Program-made: the position numbers and the translations under genes
Notes under the pieces: generated by a model
Told to the model about the DNA's origin: nothing
Databases searched by the model: none
Seen by the model: the letters and a program-made list of their open reading frames with translations, nothing else
Source of the DNA: Ailurus styani
Taxonomy: Eukaryota > Chordata > Mammalia > Carnivora > Ailuridae
Assembly: GCA_002007465.1 (NCBI GenBank)
Contig: LNAC01000032.1
Span: 8,300,519-8,364,518 of the forward strand
Reading direction: 5' to 3'
DNA: 64,000 bases
Part shown: in pieces, positions 25,084 to 38,072 of the stretch
How positions within the stretch are numbered: the stretch's first letter is position 1
Layout of the letters: each line of letters starts with the position of its first letter

Positions 25084-25284
25084 GGGGTACCTGGGTGGCC
25101 TAGGCAGGCATCTGCCTTCGACTGGGGTCATGATCTCAGGGTCCTGGGACTGAGCCCCACGTCAGGCTCCCTGCTCAGCAGGGAGTCTGCTTCTCCCTCT
25201 CCTTCTGCCTTCCCCACTCCCCCACTCCTGCTGTCTCTCTCTTTCTCTCAAATAAAAAAATAAAAATCTTAAAAAATAATTCTG
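25084..25284 (+). mobile_element. Carnivore SINE
   Basis: 'gtacctgggtggcctaggca' head (internal bases lost) and AAATAAAAAAATAAAAATCTT tail. It sits against target copy 'tagaaacattta' at 25072-25083. Its right flank is scrambled by N-joined repeats. Confidence 0.88.
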
Positions 25285-25480
25285 NTTCTCTCAAATAAAA
25301 AAATAAAAATCTTAAAAAAAATTCTGAAGACCCAAAAATTTACCTAGAAGCATTTAAAAAAAAATTAAAGATTTATTTATTNCTCTTTCTCTCAAATAAA
25401 AAAATAAAAATCTTAAAAAATAATTCTGAAGACCCAAAAATTTACCTAGAAGCATTTAAAAAAAAATTAAAGATTTATTT
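25243..25480 (+). repeat. Three partial copies joined by single Ns
   Basis: The SINE tail is repeated from 25243, 25286 and about 25387. The following 'gaagacccaaaaatttacc' segment occurs twice. Ns are at 25285 and 25382. Copies differ by a few bases in the A/T-rich tail. Confidence 0.9.
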
Positions 25481-25674
25481 ATTTGAGAGAGAGTTAAAGA
25501 GAAAGAGAGTGGAGGAAGGGGCAGAGGGAAAAGGAGAGAGAGAGAATCTTCAAGCAGACTCCCAGCTGAGTGTGGAGACCGACATGGGGCTCAATCCCAG
25601 GACCCTGAGATCATCACCTGAGCTGAAACCAAGAGGCAGCCACTTATCCAGGTTGCACCACCCAGGTGGCCCCC
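25459..25674 (-). mobile_element. Carnivore SINE, tail-to-tail with the previous one
   Basis: Antisense SINE body ending in 'ccacccaggtggcccc'. It is flanked by 'tagaagcattta' (25447-25458) and 'tagaaacattta' (25678-25689). The latter also flanks the neighbouring + strand SINE, so both used the same target. Confidence 0.85.
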
Positions 25675-28600
25675 AAATAGAAACATTTATACATACTAAA
25701 TAAATAAATAAATAGCTCCAAGGAACACAGTGGTGATATGATTCTTGTTCTGTCAATATTGACACATAACCTGAAGTTGGTAAGCTTGGAAAAATGCTTG
25801 CAAAATGAAAAAAGGATGAGTAGGAATATAAATTAGGAACTTGATAATGTATCTGAAAGTTGAGGTGACCATATCAAAACAATGATAGTTGTTAAGAATA
25901 AAATATAAAAGGAGCTATTCCAAAGAGCTGTACAAGGACTTACAGCCATAAATCAGTGCGGCAAAGGAAAGAAGAGTTGATTTGGGTGGTTCAGGCCTAG
26001 ATGTCTAGGAGGATGAGAACATTTATGGAAAAACTCACCAGTTTCAGGAGAAATGAGTTTGAGTAAAAGGGACACACATAGCTCTGGAAATGTCTAAGTG
26101 GGATTTGGAAGTGGAGTCCTGGAAATTGTGAACAAAATCTGGGCTGGTGAGAGAGGCTTGGAATCAAACATCACAATCAAATCTATTGGGTGAAATAGGC
26201 CTCCAAAGTTGCTGACATAAAAGGAAATATCAGAAAATTGAAGACTGATCCTTAAAATTAACCCTTGATGAAGCTGGGGGAAAAAAGACCACGGAGAGAA
26301 GGAGAAAGAAGGAGGAATTAAGTAGAAAGGACTGGGATTGTATAGCAGTTCAGGCAGCAGCTGTTAAAAATATTTGCACCAAATGCAGAAAAATTACTGA
26401 GAGATCTAAGTCTGGCCAAAAAATGAAATTTTAGGACATCCCTATGCTTGTCAGATATCAGATTATTGAAAAGAGGTGTTTATGTTAGCTGTGGTATTTA
26501 TACTAGCTAAGAAAGAAAATAGAAATCATTGGCAAAGAGCCAAAAAATAAGATGCAGAGTACCTCAATTTTCATATCATGTTATATTTATATTTTAGTTC
26601 TCTGTAAAAATATTTCTTCATGGAATATCTTTTTCTTTGTATGCAAGCAAACACATGGTTTCTGCCTTCATTGAGCTGAGAGATTCAGGCAGCAAGAAAC
26701 GGATTTTAAATATGTTGTCTTACAGAGGCTTGAGAGGGTTGAGAGAGGGAACATGAATTGGGACAAAATATTTGATTACTCAAGGAGCAAATTTAGAGAA
26801 CGTCTTTATTGTCTTCTACTTCTGACAAAGAAAAGAAAAACGCTTTATGTATATTACTCCATTTGGATGTACAGCTGTGTGAGAATGCCATGTAAGTTTT
26901 CTAGGAAATGGTATGTAAAGATGGCTATTAGTTGATCATTGACCAGTGTTAAGGTCTCTTATCTTTTTTATAATATTTGATTTTGAATGAGGTAATTGGA
27001 GAAAAGAAAGACATACATAGAAAGAAAAATTACTCAGTATTTTGTAAAAGGTTTTGTTAATTTTTTCTCAGGATTTTGTTAATTACGTCTGAGTTTAGTG
27101 TTGATTTTTTTCTTCAATTACTTAATACTTTGGTCTATAAATGTAGAATGTAAGCCATTTTTGTCACTATAAATGTATCCTTTGTACTCTGTACCATTTA
27201 TAGTACAGGTAACTGCTTTTGTTTTTTTATCATGGTTATGCCAAAAAAAGGAAGCAAGTAATTATATCCAGTATATCATTAAAATTGAAACATGTCTAAA
27301 AAATACATAGGGATTTCTTAGGTAGTAAGCTAGAAATTCCCATATTTATAGCTATTGGTGTTTTGAGGCCTTGACTATCATATAAGGTGCCTGGTTAGCC
27401 ATCATATTATAATCAGTATCTTCAAGTCTAGCTTATCATATTTAATTGCAATAATTAAAATCCTTTTAAGTTGCTAATTAAAATGATACAACAACACAGA
27501 CATTGAAAGCACTGCTCTCTCTTCATATTGTACTCCCATGATTTTGCACAAATGTGTTTCCTTATTACCGAGCAGGATTTTCACATTACATAGAAGCCAG
27601 ACTTTGCAGACCAAAGTAAATATGAAAAAAACAGCCATATCTTTGGTATAGCTAAGTGGTTGGATTGTGTCCACCATTGGCTAGGATATTATGCTCACAG
27701 TAAGATAATACTCTCAAATTTTATGCTGTATTTTCAGAGACATGTATTTTACACATGTACAGGATTTACACACAGGTTTAAAAATCATTGATTTTTGTAG
27801 TATTTGAGCCTTCCTCCAACTAATGGTGGCATTGGCCAACTTACACTAAACATTAGCTATTGTGTGTCTAAGCATACATTTCAATTGAACGTATTTGAGA
27901 AAGAAATCCATGTTGCATCATAAGAAGAAAGCAAGTGCTGTATAAGCCTGAATACATTCTTTATTTGAAAGGAATTGAAGTAGAGATCTCTTTTTCCTCA
28001 ATGAAGGCAAAGATTTTGTGTATGTGTATGTCTATATTTTAGAAAAACATCACTTCTCACAAACAAGGTTAGATAATTGGCATGTGAAAGAGGCATTCTT
28101 CACAAAAGGGACTAGAGTGGTAATGGAATCTTATTGAAAAGTGATACCATAAGAAAAGACAATTCTTCTTGTATTTTTGGCAGAGCTTTCATGATTCTCT
28201 TCGTACTAAGCCATTTTATGGGTCCAAGTTGTCTACCTGAAGATCCTGCTTATATGAGAATAATTATTAGTTAATTGAACAACTGCAGAAGAGTTGTGAG
28301 TCCTACGTTTGTAAAACTTTCTCTTGATGATAATTGTTTGATCTCTGACAAGTCAAAGGGCTCTATGAAAAAGTGAAATAAGTGCTCAGAAAATCTAGAT
28401 TTGAAAAATAGTTTTCTATGAGTGTAGTCTGCTTTGGCTCTTTCTCTTTACTTATATGAGAAGCTATAAAACTTTTCTTCCACTTTTTCTTAGCACAGAA
28501 ATAGAAATCTTGATTCTATTTGGTCAGCCCACCTTTTTGGAGTATTTCCTTTTCTCTTCTTCTTCCTCTTCTTCTTCTTCTTTTTTTTTTTTCTGAAAAA

Positions 28601-28814
28601 TGAAACCAGCAGCATCCTGGCTGCCAGCATTTTCCCCTAGTAAATGTGCCATCATCTGAGGCCCAGTCTTTAGCCTGGTTGGCACAAAGTACAACTGAGG
28701 CCCCAACTTAGGAAGCTTAATATTAACAAAGATCACACAATCAATCTTTTAATCTGAAGTGAGAAGTCTGAGTGTTAGAAGAATTGGAATGTCCACCTCT
28801 CCACAAGCATTTCC

Positions 28815-28890
28815 TTCTTAATAATAATAGCAAACATTACTGAGTACTTCTCATGTACCAAAGCTCTGTGCTAAGTGCTCTAGCAGGGAG
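28815..28890 (-). mobile_element. MIR SINE fragment
   Basis: 'aatagcaaacattactgagt' and 'ctctgtgctaagtgctct' match reverse-complement MIR. Confidence 0.6.
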
Positions 28891-28994
28891 CAGAGTATCT
28901 GGCACACATGTTTGTTAAATGTTAAGAGAGAATGAATACATTACTTACTTAATTCTTCCACCCACCTATAAATGGATCAGTCAACCTGCTACTG

Positions 28995-29160
28995 TAATGG
29001 ATTTTGGCTCTGGGTCAGCACTTTTCAGCTGTTGACCTTAGGCAAACAAATTACCATCTCTGTTCCCTAGAATCATTCTAAGGACAGTGGAGACTAATAG
29101 TACTTCCTCCTGTGATTGTTTTAAAGGTTGTGTGAAATAATGCAAATAAAGCACTTTGAA
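28995..29160 (+). mobile_element. MIR SINE
   Basis: 'gctctgggtcagcac', 'gttgaccttaggcaaac', 'ccatctctgttccctag' and 'taaagcactttgaac' are in MIR order. Confidence 0.6.
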
Positions 29161-29174
29161 CTTTCCTGACTCTA

Positions 29175-29268
29175 TAGATGAGGAATATGGATGTGGAGAA
29201 ACCTAGTCATCTGTCCAGGACAGCTAGTGAATGGTGTTGCTGAAACTCCAACCTAGGTCTTTTACTCC
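29175..29268 (-). mobile_element. MIR SINE fragment
   Basis: 'tatagatgaggaatatgg', 'gtccaggacagctagtgaatg' style wording and 'aactccaacctaggtc' match the reverse-complement MIR 5' half. Confidence 0.5.
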
Positions 29269-29738
29269 CAACTAAATGTTCTTCACCACAGTTCCCTTCT
29301 ACCTCCCACATGCCCTTTGTCTTCAGGTCTTCAGAGAAGTGGATGAGCCTGCTACTTATGATCTGAATAGGGCCAGAACTCTTGAAGGCCTTTGCTTCCC
29401 GGACAGTACTTCCCTAGACATTTCAGATGTTTGCCTCGGCTTCTCTTTTGTACTCTGCCTCTGTGACCCACCAGCACATTTTTGATTGGTGTATCTCCTT
29501 CCTCTGATAAGATAATAATATCTTTAGGTGTTAAGTCTCACTTAAGTCGCCTATACATGCCTGTACTCTGATCATTGGGCACAACCTAATGCTCATTTCT
29601 TTATTCTCATTCATGGGTAAAACATCACCGCATCCCCCGTGTGCTGGCAAAACACCTCACCTAGGTCTTAAATAGCATCAGAAGACCTTTGAGTGGCTTT
29701 GTTTCAGATGAGTTAAATACATGCCCATGCTTCCGGTT

Positions 29739-29758
29739 GGGGGTGGGGGAGGGGGTGG
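29739..29758 (+). other. G-rich tract with quadruplex potential
   Basis: Three runs of five G separated by single bases, then GG, on the + strand within intron 10. The G-run pattern is observed; folding is inferred. Confidence 0.5.
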
Positions 29759-31793
29759 AGCTCCACTGTCAGACCAAGGAGTTGCCTTACTTCTCTCGGC
29801 CTGTTTTTTTTTTTTTTGTGCTGTCAGATGGTGCTCAGTTAATTTTCTATCTAGCATATGACATGTAGGACCATGAAACATAATATTTTACCTGTCCATT
29901 TACCCCCTTAATTTGTCTCATTTCAGAAATAACTTAAATTTAGTTTAGTTTAGATAATTTAAATATAGTTCTAGCATTTGATAAATACATAAATCCATAA
30001 GGGTCCAGAATTCAGTTCTGGTGCTTGCATTCTTTTGGCATTTAGCATGGCATAATGGGGTCCTTAATAAATACCTTTTTGAACCGTTACATCCTCACCT
30101 ATACCCAGAACAATCCTGGATAGCTTGAACATCCAGGCATTATGATTGTTTCTCCTATAGATAAGAAGTCTAAATTATTAACTTGGCATTTTATTTCATT
30201 TCATTTTGCTCTGATTTTCACTTGTCAGTTTAGAAAATTGATGTGTTTCTGTCATGATATAGAGGCCAGTCTGACCTGGCATGTGAAATCCCTTTAGTTT
30301 CTACTTTGTAAATATATATCAACTCAAATGTTCTTTGTAAGGCATAGTTTGAATATGTGATGGTTTCTTAAAAAATCAACAGGAGTTCTCCAATCTACTT
30401 TAAGGTCTTTTAATTTTTACCCAAGTTAGATTATGCATATACCCAATTTCCACGATTCTTCTGAGGAGCCCCTGAACAGATGGGACAAAATGTCTCAGAG
30501 AACAAAAGTGCATGGAAACAAATTAAAACTTGTAAACAGAAGTAACTTTTAATTATGTAGGATAACCAAATAATGACAGTTATTTGACATTTGGGAGTAG
30601 TCTGTACATTTTTAAGATTTCCTATCCAAATAATTCATTTATGTTTTGTGACAAGAAAAGCGAGAAGAAAACAATCTAGGCTGTACTGGTCTTTCTTAGA
30701 ATCCATTACACAGGAGAGGCTTTTTATTTTAAAAAATACATTTTAAAGGATCTTCTGTTCCTTTCAAAATGGGATATGAAACAGAATCGTCTTATGCCAA
30801 ATATCACACTATTGCAGGGTCTCTTACGTGCTGAGATTTTAGTTGAACTAAAAAACATATGGGAAAAAATTCAGACTATGTGGTTTGGAGTGAATTTGGA
30901 GTGAGTAGCCATTATATCCCAATTTTATCACCTATGGATATGTCATATGGTAGAATGAAAATCAAAATCAAAAAGGTATTCCAAACATTTTAGGTTATAA
31001 TCTACAAAAAGATGAAGTTTTACAGGAATTTTTGAAATCTATGATCCAGAGGGTGTTTTCCTGCCTCACAGAGTAACCTACATAAGTATAGGGAGAGCTA
31101 TGTGGTGAGGGCCAGCACCGAACAATCTCTTTGGACTAGATTTAACTGGTACTGATGTCAAGTGGATGAGCAATGCAGATCTCCAAGTTATGGCTAGTCA
31201 AAGAGCTCTTCCAGCAACCATCAACTCTAGAAACTGAGCAGTCTGTTTCTTGATAGAGCAACAATCTTAATGCTAGAACATTTGTACTACTGAGGTTACC
31301 TAAGGACATCTCAAGGGGAGTTTCAAGGGAATCCATTTTCTCATCCTCCGCTTCTAGATGTCCTTCTTCCTAAAACTCTCCTGAGCTGGAGGGTGAAGGC
31401 CTCGTTATAGCTTCTTCTTTTCCACCTCTTCTTTCTCAATTGCTCTTCTCCCACTTTAACAGAAAAGCATAGGCCTCTGGAGACATCACCATTATGAACC
31501 TTGCCTTGAGATGTTTAGTACTGGAGTACCAACAGAAAGATGCTGGAAGACTCAGTGTCTAGGAAATCTCCTTAAGCAAGGCAGCATAACCCCTTCCCGT
31601 CCTTGTCACTAAGGGTTGCATTCCAATAAAATTTTATTTCTATGCTTTTAAAATATTTTAAATATCATAGCATATTTGTGCTATCTAGCTCAATTATGTA
31701 CTACTAATAATTGTGATCTTGATTACAAAGGAATTTTTGAACACTTAGGGCTTCATTGTGTCAGGAAATTTTTTGAAAATACATTTAACTTAG

Positions 31794-31968
31794 GGGCAGC
31801 TGGGTGGCTCAGTCAGTTCAGCGTTTGCCTTCAGCTCAGGTCATGATCTCGGGGGCCTGTGTTGGGCTCCCTGCTCAGTGGGGAGCTTGCTTGCTTCTCC
31901 CTCTGCCTGCTGCTCTCCACTGCTTGTTTGCTCTCTCTCTCAAAAATAAATAAATACAATCTTTTAAA
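31794..31968 (+). mobile_element. Carnivore SINE
   Basis: 'gcagctgggtggctcagtc' head. The 18-bp target-site duplication 'aaaatacatttaacttag' at 31776-31793 is matched with one mismatch at 31969-31986. Confidence 0.93.
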
Positions 31969-33831
31969 AAAATACAGTTAACTTAGATTTTGAAACATAT
32001 TTTTGATAATAAAATACAATGTAGTCATAAAACTATTTTAATGTATAAATATATAATTCACTATAGTAAAATCAGGGAAATGGAAGTGGAAATACAATTT
32101 CAAAGAAAAATAGGACTCATGTAAGATTTCTAAGTTAAATGAGTATCTTGTTCATGGATTTTTTTTCTTTAAATGGATGATGGTGGGATGAAATTGTGCC
32201 ATTAGTAAAAAAATATATAATATAGTCATTTAAAAAATGGCAATGTCTATGATATTATATTCTTTACAACTATTTAAATTTGGAGGTGGGAGTAGTATAC
32301 TTTGGAAGATAGTCTTTAGTAGATCCATGAGTAAAAAATGTAAAAACTACAGTTTTTTAAAGTCAGTCTATCAGAGTGAACACAGTTACTCAATGTTGAT
32401 GGTGCTATCCCTAAATCCAAGGACTCAAATGCCTGACGGTGTAGGCAGATGTAAAGCACTTGTCATACTCATAGCCAAGGGTGAAACCAGGTGGATGTCT
32501 AAGTAATTTATAGATAGCATCACTTTGTTGGCATATAGAAGCTCAAGATTTGTTATTGCTAAAGTAGGTCAGGGAAAGAAAAGATAAGAAAGAGTAAGGT
32601 TTAGGGATTATAGCACATGATTTGGATTCATAGCCTTATGGGTACTTGTGTTCTCCTAAATAAGATAGCCTGTATACTTATAATTTCATCATTATCATCT
32701 GTAAAAAGTCCAATTATGCAAGATTTTTAGAGGGATCTGAAGACTCTTCTTTGTATGATATCTTGTATTTCAAAGGTGCTAATTTTGGTTAGAAAACTAA
32801 ATAATTTTTGTCTTTAATATGACACAACAAAAGATATGCTTCATCTCAACATCTTATGCTTTATTCTGTCAATAGCCTTTATTCAGTTTCAATAATTGCT
32901 CTATTTGATGAAAAATACAATCTAAGGGTACATCTAAATTCTGCTTAATAATAATGAACCAAGATAAAATTTAACTTTCAAATAGAATAAGTTTCCTGCA
33001 GAAATAAATTTTGTTAATTTTTAGCAAATCTGGAAAAGTGGTAAGTTTTCTCTATTAGTTTCTTAGATTCTAATTAAAAAGGTAGAGATTTGAAGCCCAC
33101 CAGCAATATATAGTTCTTAAAATATCTTTCCTTTGGGAAAAAAAAAAGTGCAAACTGTTAGTGCATATGCATACTTTTGTATAGAATATATTTTATTTCA
33201 TAATATATGCTATGAATATACTTATATTAAAAGGCCTTTAAAAAAAGAAGCCTAAATAATAGCAAAAAATGAGGCCCCTATAATAATGAGGTGGAGAATT
33301 TCTGCTACTGTTCACGTTAAAAAGTAAACACCTCACTTTTCTCTGCTTTTTTGGAAAAGGAGCTTTTTCAGATTCTAATAATCTGAAAATGTTCCTATTT
33401 TATAAGACATCTGAGTATAAAATTTTTATGTAGCTCATCATCTTCATTTCTTACAATTACCAAAAGGCATTGAAAGCAATTAGAATCCATCGAATTGGAT
33501 ATATAAAGCAAAACCTTACCGGGTCAGTTTTCTTCTGCAGCTGAGGAGGGATGGGGTGTGCGTAGCCACACTGAGAACTTTCCTCTTTATTGCTTCCTTC
33601 GGCCAGCTCATGCATCCTCCTTGTGACACAAAGAGTGGGATCGAGACACCTCTCTTCTCAAAGCTGTTCTCTTTTCCCTCAAAACCAAGATTCTTTCAAA
33701 TATCATTTTGTTTTTTTGACATTTTATTATTAAAATACTTTAAATATACAAGAATGCTGAAACAATTGGATGGTCAATATCCGTGTACCCATCACTTATG
33801 GTCTACAATTAACATTTGACTATATTTACTT

Positions 33832-33894
33832 TGTCACGTATCTACCTCTCTACCTATCCATCATTTCATCTCTTTCTTTGGTAGATACGTGACA
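33832..33894. repeat. Inverted repeat with 15-bp perfect arms
   Basis: 'tgtcacgtatctacc' (33832-33846) and its exact reverse complement (33880-33894) flank a 33-bp pyrimidine-rich spacer. Confidence 0.85.
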
Positions 33895-33917
33895 CGGTAC
33901 ATTTTATTTATCTCTAC

Positions 33918-33990
33918 TATGCTCGTACGTGAGCATGCTTACGTACTATGCTAGTACGTAAGTATGCCAGGCCGAGTATGCTAGTACATA
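33918..33990 (+). repeat. About 30-bp tandem repeat, 2.5 units
   Basis: Units starting 'tatgctMgtac' at 33918, 33947 and 33977. The first unit has inverted arms ATGCTC/GAGCAT around GTACGT. CpG content is higher than in the surroundings. Confidence 0.7.
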
Positions 33991-34430
33991 AACTTCTTGC
34001 CTGCATGTACTGCTGTGCTCACACCTTTACAGGTTAGCCCAGGTAGCTCCTGCTTCTCTCACCCATCCTCACCCCAGCATGTCTCCATTCACACCAGACT
34101 TCTCTCCCACCACTGAATATAACATGGATTGTTGTGGCCTCCGAAAGTTTGCAAATTTTCTTCCTTCTATAGAGAATATGCATTCTCCTTGTTCTTTCAC
34201 TCTTATCCTTCAAGATCCTTTAACTACTTTGATTTCCTGAAGTTTATTCCTCATACCTCCAGGCAATTAAAACCTGCTCTCAGTGGCATACTGGTACACC
34301 TTTAACAACTCATCCTCCAGGGGAAAATGGCCCTAGTTTGTGGCATTTGCAGATTTCCATAGTGTATATTCTCTTCCCTACCGCTCTGATGCCAGGCTGC
34401 CAGCATGGAGTTGAGAAAAGATGTGCTCAG

Positions 34431-34653
34431 GGGCGCCTGGTGGCTCAGTCGGTTGAGCGTCTGTCTCTTGATTTCAGCTCCGGTCATGATCTCAGGGTCC
34501 TGGGATGGAGCCCGTGTTGGGCTCGGTGCTCAGAGGGAGGGCTGCTTGAGATTTACTCTCTGCCTCTCCCTCTAGATCTCCCCCTCCCCCGCTCATGCTG
34601 TCTCTCTCTCTCTCTCTCAAATAAATAAATTCTTAAAAACAAAGAGAGAGAGA
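34431..34653 (+). mobile_element. Carnivore SINE, 'cttgatttcagctc' subtype
   Basis: Full-length with (CT)n and AAATAAATAAAT tail. The duplication 'gatgtgctcag' at 34420-34430 is matched with one mismatch at 34654-34664. Confidence 0.9.
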
Positions 34654-35607
34654 GATGCGCTCAGTCTACTCTCACTCTCACTAGTGGACTCAAGCCAGCT
34701 TGGGCACACCGCTGCTATCAATACTCTATTTGTCACACTCTTGTTGTCATTCACGTGATTTCCTACAGTGGAGATCATGCATCCTGCATATTTCTGTTGC
34801 TGGCAGTTAGCTCGTGCCAGGCGATACGGGATAAGATTCACAAGCACACTTAATGAGGAAATGATTGGATGATATTGTATCCTCTCTAGCACTCCCCACA
34901 TACTCTAATTCAGTTAACAGTGAGGGATTTGCAGTAGTAGCTCAGCAGTTTGGAGCTGTGCGCTGGATGACAGAGCACGTGTGATGTGTGGCAGATAGCC
35001 CATGTGCTGAGAATCTCTTTTCCCCATAGCAGTTGGCCCCTCCGTGCAGGGAGGCTGGTGCACTTTCCCGGTCCCCTTAGAGGCTGAAATCCACCCTGCG
35101 GGGATGCCACACTCACTCAGCAAGCCGCTTGGCATGGATACCTTTCAAATGTCATGAGAAGTCAGCGAGGGGCTAAGTTAAGGTCAGAAAGGACACATGT
35201 TAAAAGTAAATCTTTAAAGATTCCCTTAGTCTCTACATTAGCCTATTCCACTTTGAGGACAACTGAGTGTGCAGGATTGTCTAGATTCTGGATATAGTAG
35301 CATCATACCCCAGGCGTAAAAGAAGATTAGAACTTAAAAGTTAAAGAGAGGGAGGGGCTCAAAAAAGAGGTGATAATTATCCGAATGGAAACACAAAATG
35401 AAATTTTACTCAAAATGACTTTTTTTTTAACATATGAAATGTTGCCTTTCAGTTAAGAACTTGCAGGTTAAAATGTTCTGTTCTTTCCAGTGAAAAATAG
35501 TTACTTCAGTTTTAATGTAAAAGTCATTTTATGTGCCTTCATTATTTAATTTGCTCGATTTTAATTTGAGCCACCGTGGTCATTTCCAGGACTTAAAGAG
35601 AGCAGGC

Positions 35608-35812
35608 GGGCGCCTGGGTGGCTCAGTGGGTTAACGCCCCTGCCTTCGGCTCAGGTCATGATCTCAGGGTCCTGGGATCGAGGCCCGCATCGGGCTCTCT
35701 GCTCCGCAGGGAGCCTGCTTCCTCCTCTCTCTCTGCCTGCCTCTCTGCCTACTTGTAATCTCTCTCTCTGTATCAAATAAATAAATAAAATATTTTAAAA
35801 AAAATAAAAAAA
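35608..35812 (+). mobile_element. Carnivore SINE, young subtype
   Basis: Near-consensus body. The duplication 'taaagagagcaggc' at 35594-35607 is matched with one mismatch at 35813-35826. Confidence 0.95.
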
Positions 35813-36224
35813 TAAAGAGAGCAAGCATGTTGCATGTGACATTGTATTTGCATGTTGTAGCTAGTAAAATTCTGAAAAACATGCCTTTTCTTTGATCCCT
35901 CTAAAGAATATGGACTGTGAGGGCTTTCAATGAAACAGACATTATTTGAGTATTTCAGATTTTTGTGAAGTTACCCAAGTGTGGCATTAGTTTCATTTTG
36001 ATTTTGAATATTTGGAAAATATTGAAGATAATTTCTATCTTTTTCTATGTTAAGAGATACTCATTTTTAATATCTCTTCACACTAGTATATGACTAGGTT
36101 ATTTTTGATTTTTTGAGTAAATGTCTTCTAATTTTATAAAAGGAGTAGTAAACCTTTTCACCTATCTGTGTTATTAAGAAATTTAAAAAGAGACAACAGT
36201 TCTTCATTAAGAAAAGTGTTGTTG

Positions 36225-36385
36225 AGATGCCTGGGCGACTCAGTTATTTAAGTGTCTGCCTGCAGCTCAGGTCATGAGCTCAAGGTCCTGCGATTGAGCC
36301 CTGCTTCGGGCTCCTTGCTCAGCGGGGAGTCTGCTTCTCCCCTGCCTGCCACACCCCGTTTGTGCTCTCTCTCTCTGATAAAAAA
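36225..36385 (+). mobile_element. Carnivore SINE, older
   Basis: 'gatgcctgggcgactcagtt' head and short tail. Flanks 'gaaaagtgttgt' and 'aagaaatgttgt' are a decayed duplication. Confidence 0.88.
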
Positions 36386-37880
36386 AGAAATGTTGTAACA
36401 TGCTGTGAATCACCATTTTGGGGGAGTACACCTATGAGTACGTAAAGTAGAATAATCTTTTACATGCTTTTCAGTAAGTCATTTGATCTGAAAAAAATAA
36501 GGAATGACAGATTCGCTCTATCAGAATGTTGATTTTACATTCCAAATTCAGAATTTATTTGAGAATTTTTCTGAGAACCAGTTAATACTGAGCTGAAAAG
36601 GACAGTTCTATGTAATTTCTTTCCTTCCCTTTCCAACTTAGTTTCTTACTTTTCTTTGCTCTGGTTATGGTTTTTATAAGGCCTTTATTGAAAATTTTCT
36701 GGGGATTATCCTTCTTATATATTTTTCACTTATTTTATTTTCTGTTTTCCCTTTCTCATTTCTCTTAAATTTATACAGTTTTATTTCTAGCTGCTCCTTT
36801 TTGCTGCTTTTCTTACTGTGCTTCTAAATATAGTCACCACTTTCCAAGCTCACCCACATTTTACATTCTTTGTGTCTATTGGATGTATTTATGATCTGGC
36901 CATACTGTGTGTTGGAGAGGGTCAGAATCTTTTCCCTCACTTAGCACCTCATGACCTCAGAGCGGATTGGGTCAAACATGCTGGAAGTATTAACTATGGA
37001 GTAGGAATAGCATGGTGTTAGACTGAAAGCAGAATTTAACAGAATAACGCCAAGTACATAGATAAGAAAAAAGCCACCTTAAGGAGACTAATTGCCATCC
37101 CACTTTTTTCTTTTCTTAACAAATATTCCTTAGTAGTCTTTTGATTATAAATTACCTAAAATGCAAGCGCAGAAACATCAGACTTTTTAATGGTCTCTAG
37201 GACAGGATTTATTGTAGAAAGAATCTTAATTACAAATCATAGGTAGTAAATATTGTTAGAAACCCAGGATAAAGTTCGAGGCAGGGATCTAGCCCACACA
37301 CTGTTTTCTTCTCAAATGTTCTGGCCAACAACATGTAATTCAAGGAACCTAGCAAATGAGAATCCATGGTTCCACTTAATTATTAGAAAAACTGGATTGG
37401 AGAGTGGTTTGCTTTCATGCATTGACACTTCCTCTACTGTCTGCAGGCAGAATAGCTGTTAGTAGTAAGTCCTGCCAGTCAGTATGTTGGGAGATACCTT
37501 CCATGCTGGGGTTGCCACAAGGGAGAAAGAAATGGTCAAAAATATGGGCTGTGTTCAGGTCAGAGAGCCAGGGTGAAGAAGCCCGCTTGCTGGTACGCAC
37601 CTTCTGGGGCACACCCGTGGGTGTGAGGTGGGTGTGCCCTAATAGCACTGCTGGCCCATTAACCCCCTCGGGAGAAGAAAATGGCCCATTATGTTTTCCT
37701 TTTCCTTGGGGGGAGAGATATTAGAGGTTTCTTTCCTTTTTTTTTTTTCCCCTCTAGACAGTTCAAAATTGTGTGTGTTGATGTTTTTTACAGAATGTTA
37801 GGGTGGTGATTAATTGTTTGACTCTCATCAAACAATGGAAAGTTTTCCAAATCACATTCTTAAAAGCCCCTCTAAGAGCC

Positions 37881-38072
37881 AGGGGCGCCTGGGTAGCTCA
37901 GTTGGTTGGGCAACTGCTTTTGGCTCAGATCATGATCCTGGAGTCCCAGGATGGAGCCCCGCAATGGGCTCCCTGCTCAGCGTGGAGTCTACTTCTCCCT
38001 CTAATCCTACCCCCTCTTGCTCTCTCTCTCTCAAATAAATAAATAAATAATCTTTTTAAAAAATATCTTTAA
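37881..38072 (+). mobile_element. Carnivore SINE
   Basis: 'ggcgcctgggtagctcagtt' head. Flanking 'aaaagcccctctaagag' (37862-37878) and 'aaaaagcctgctaagag' (about 38073-38089) form an imperfect duplication. Confidence 0.92.
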
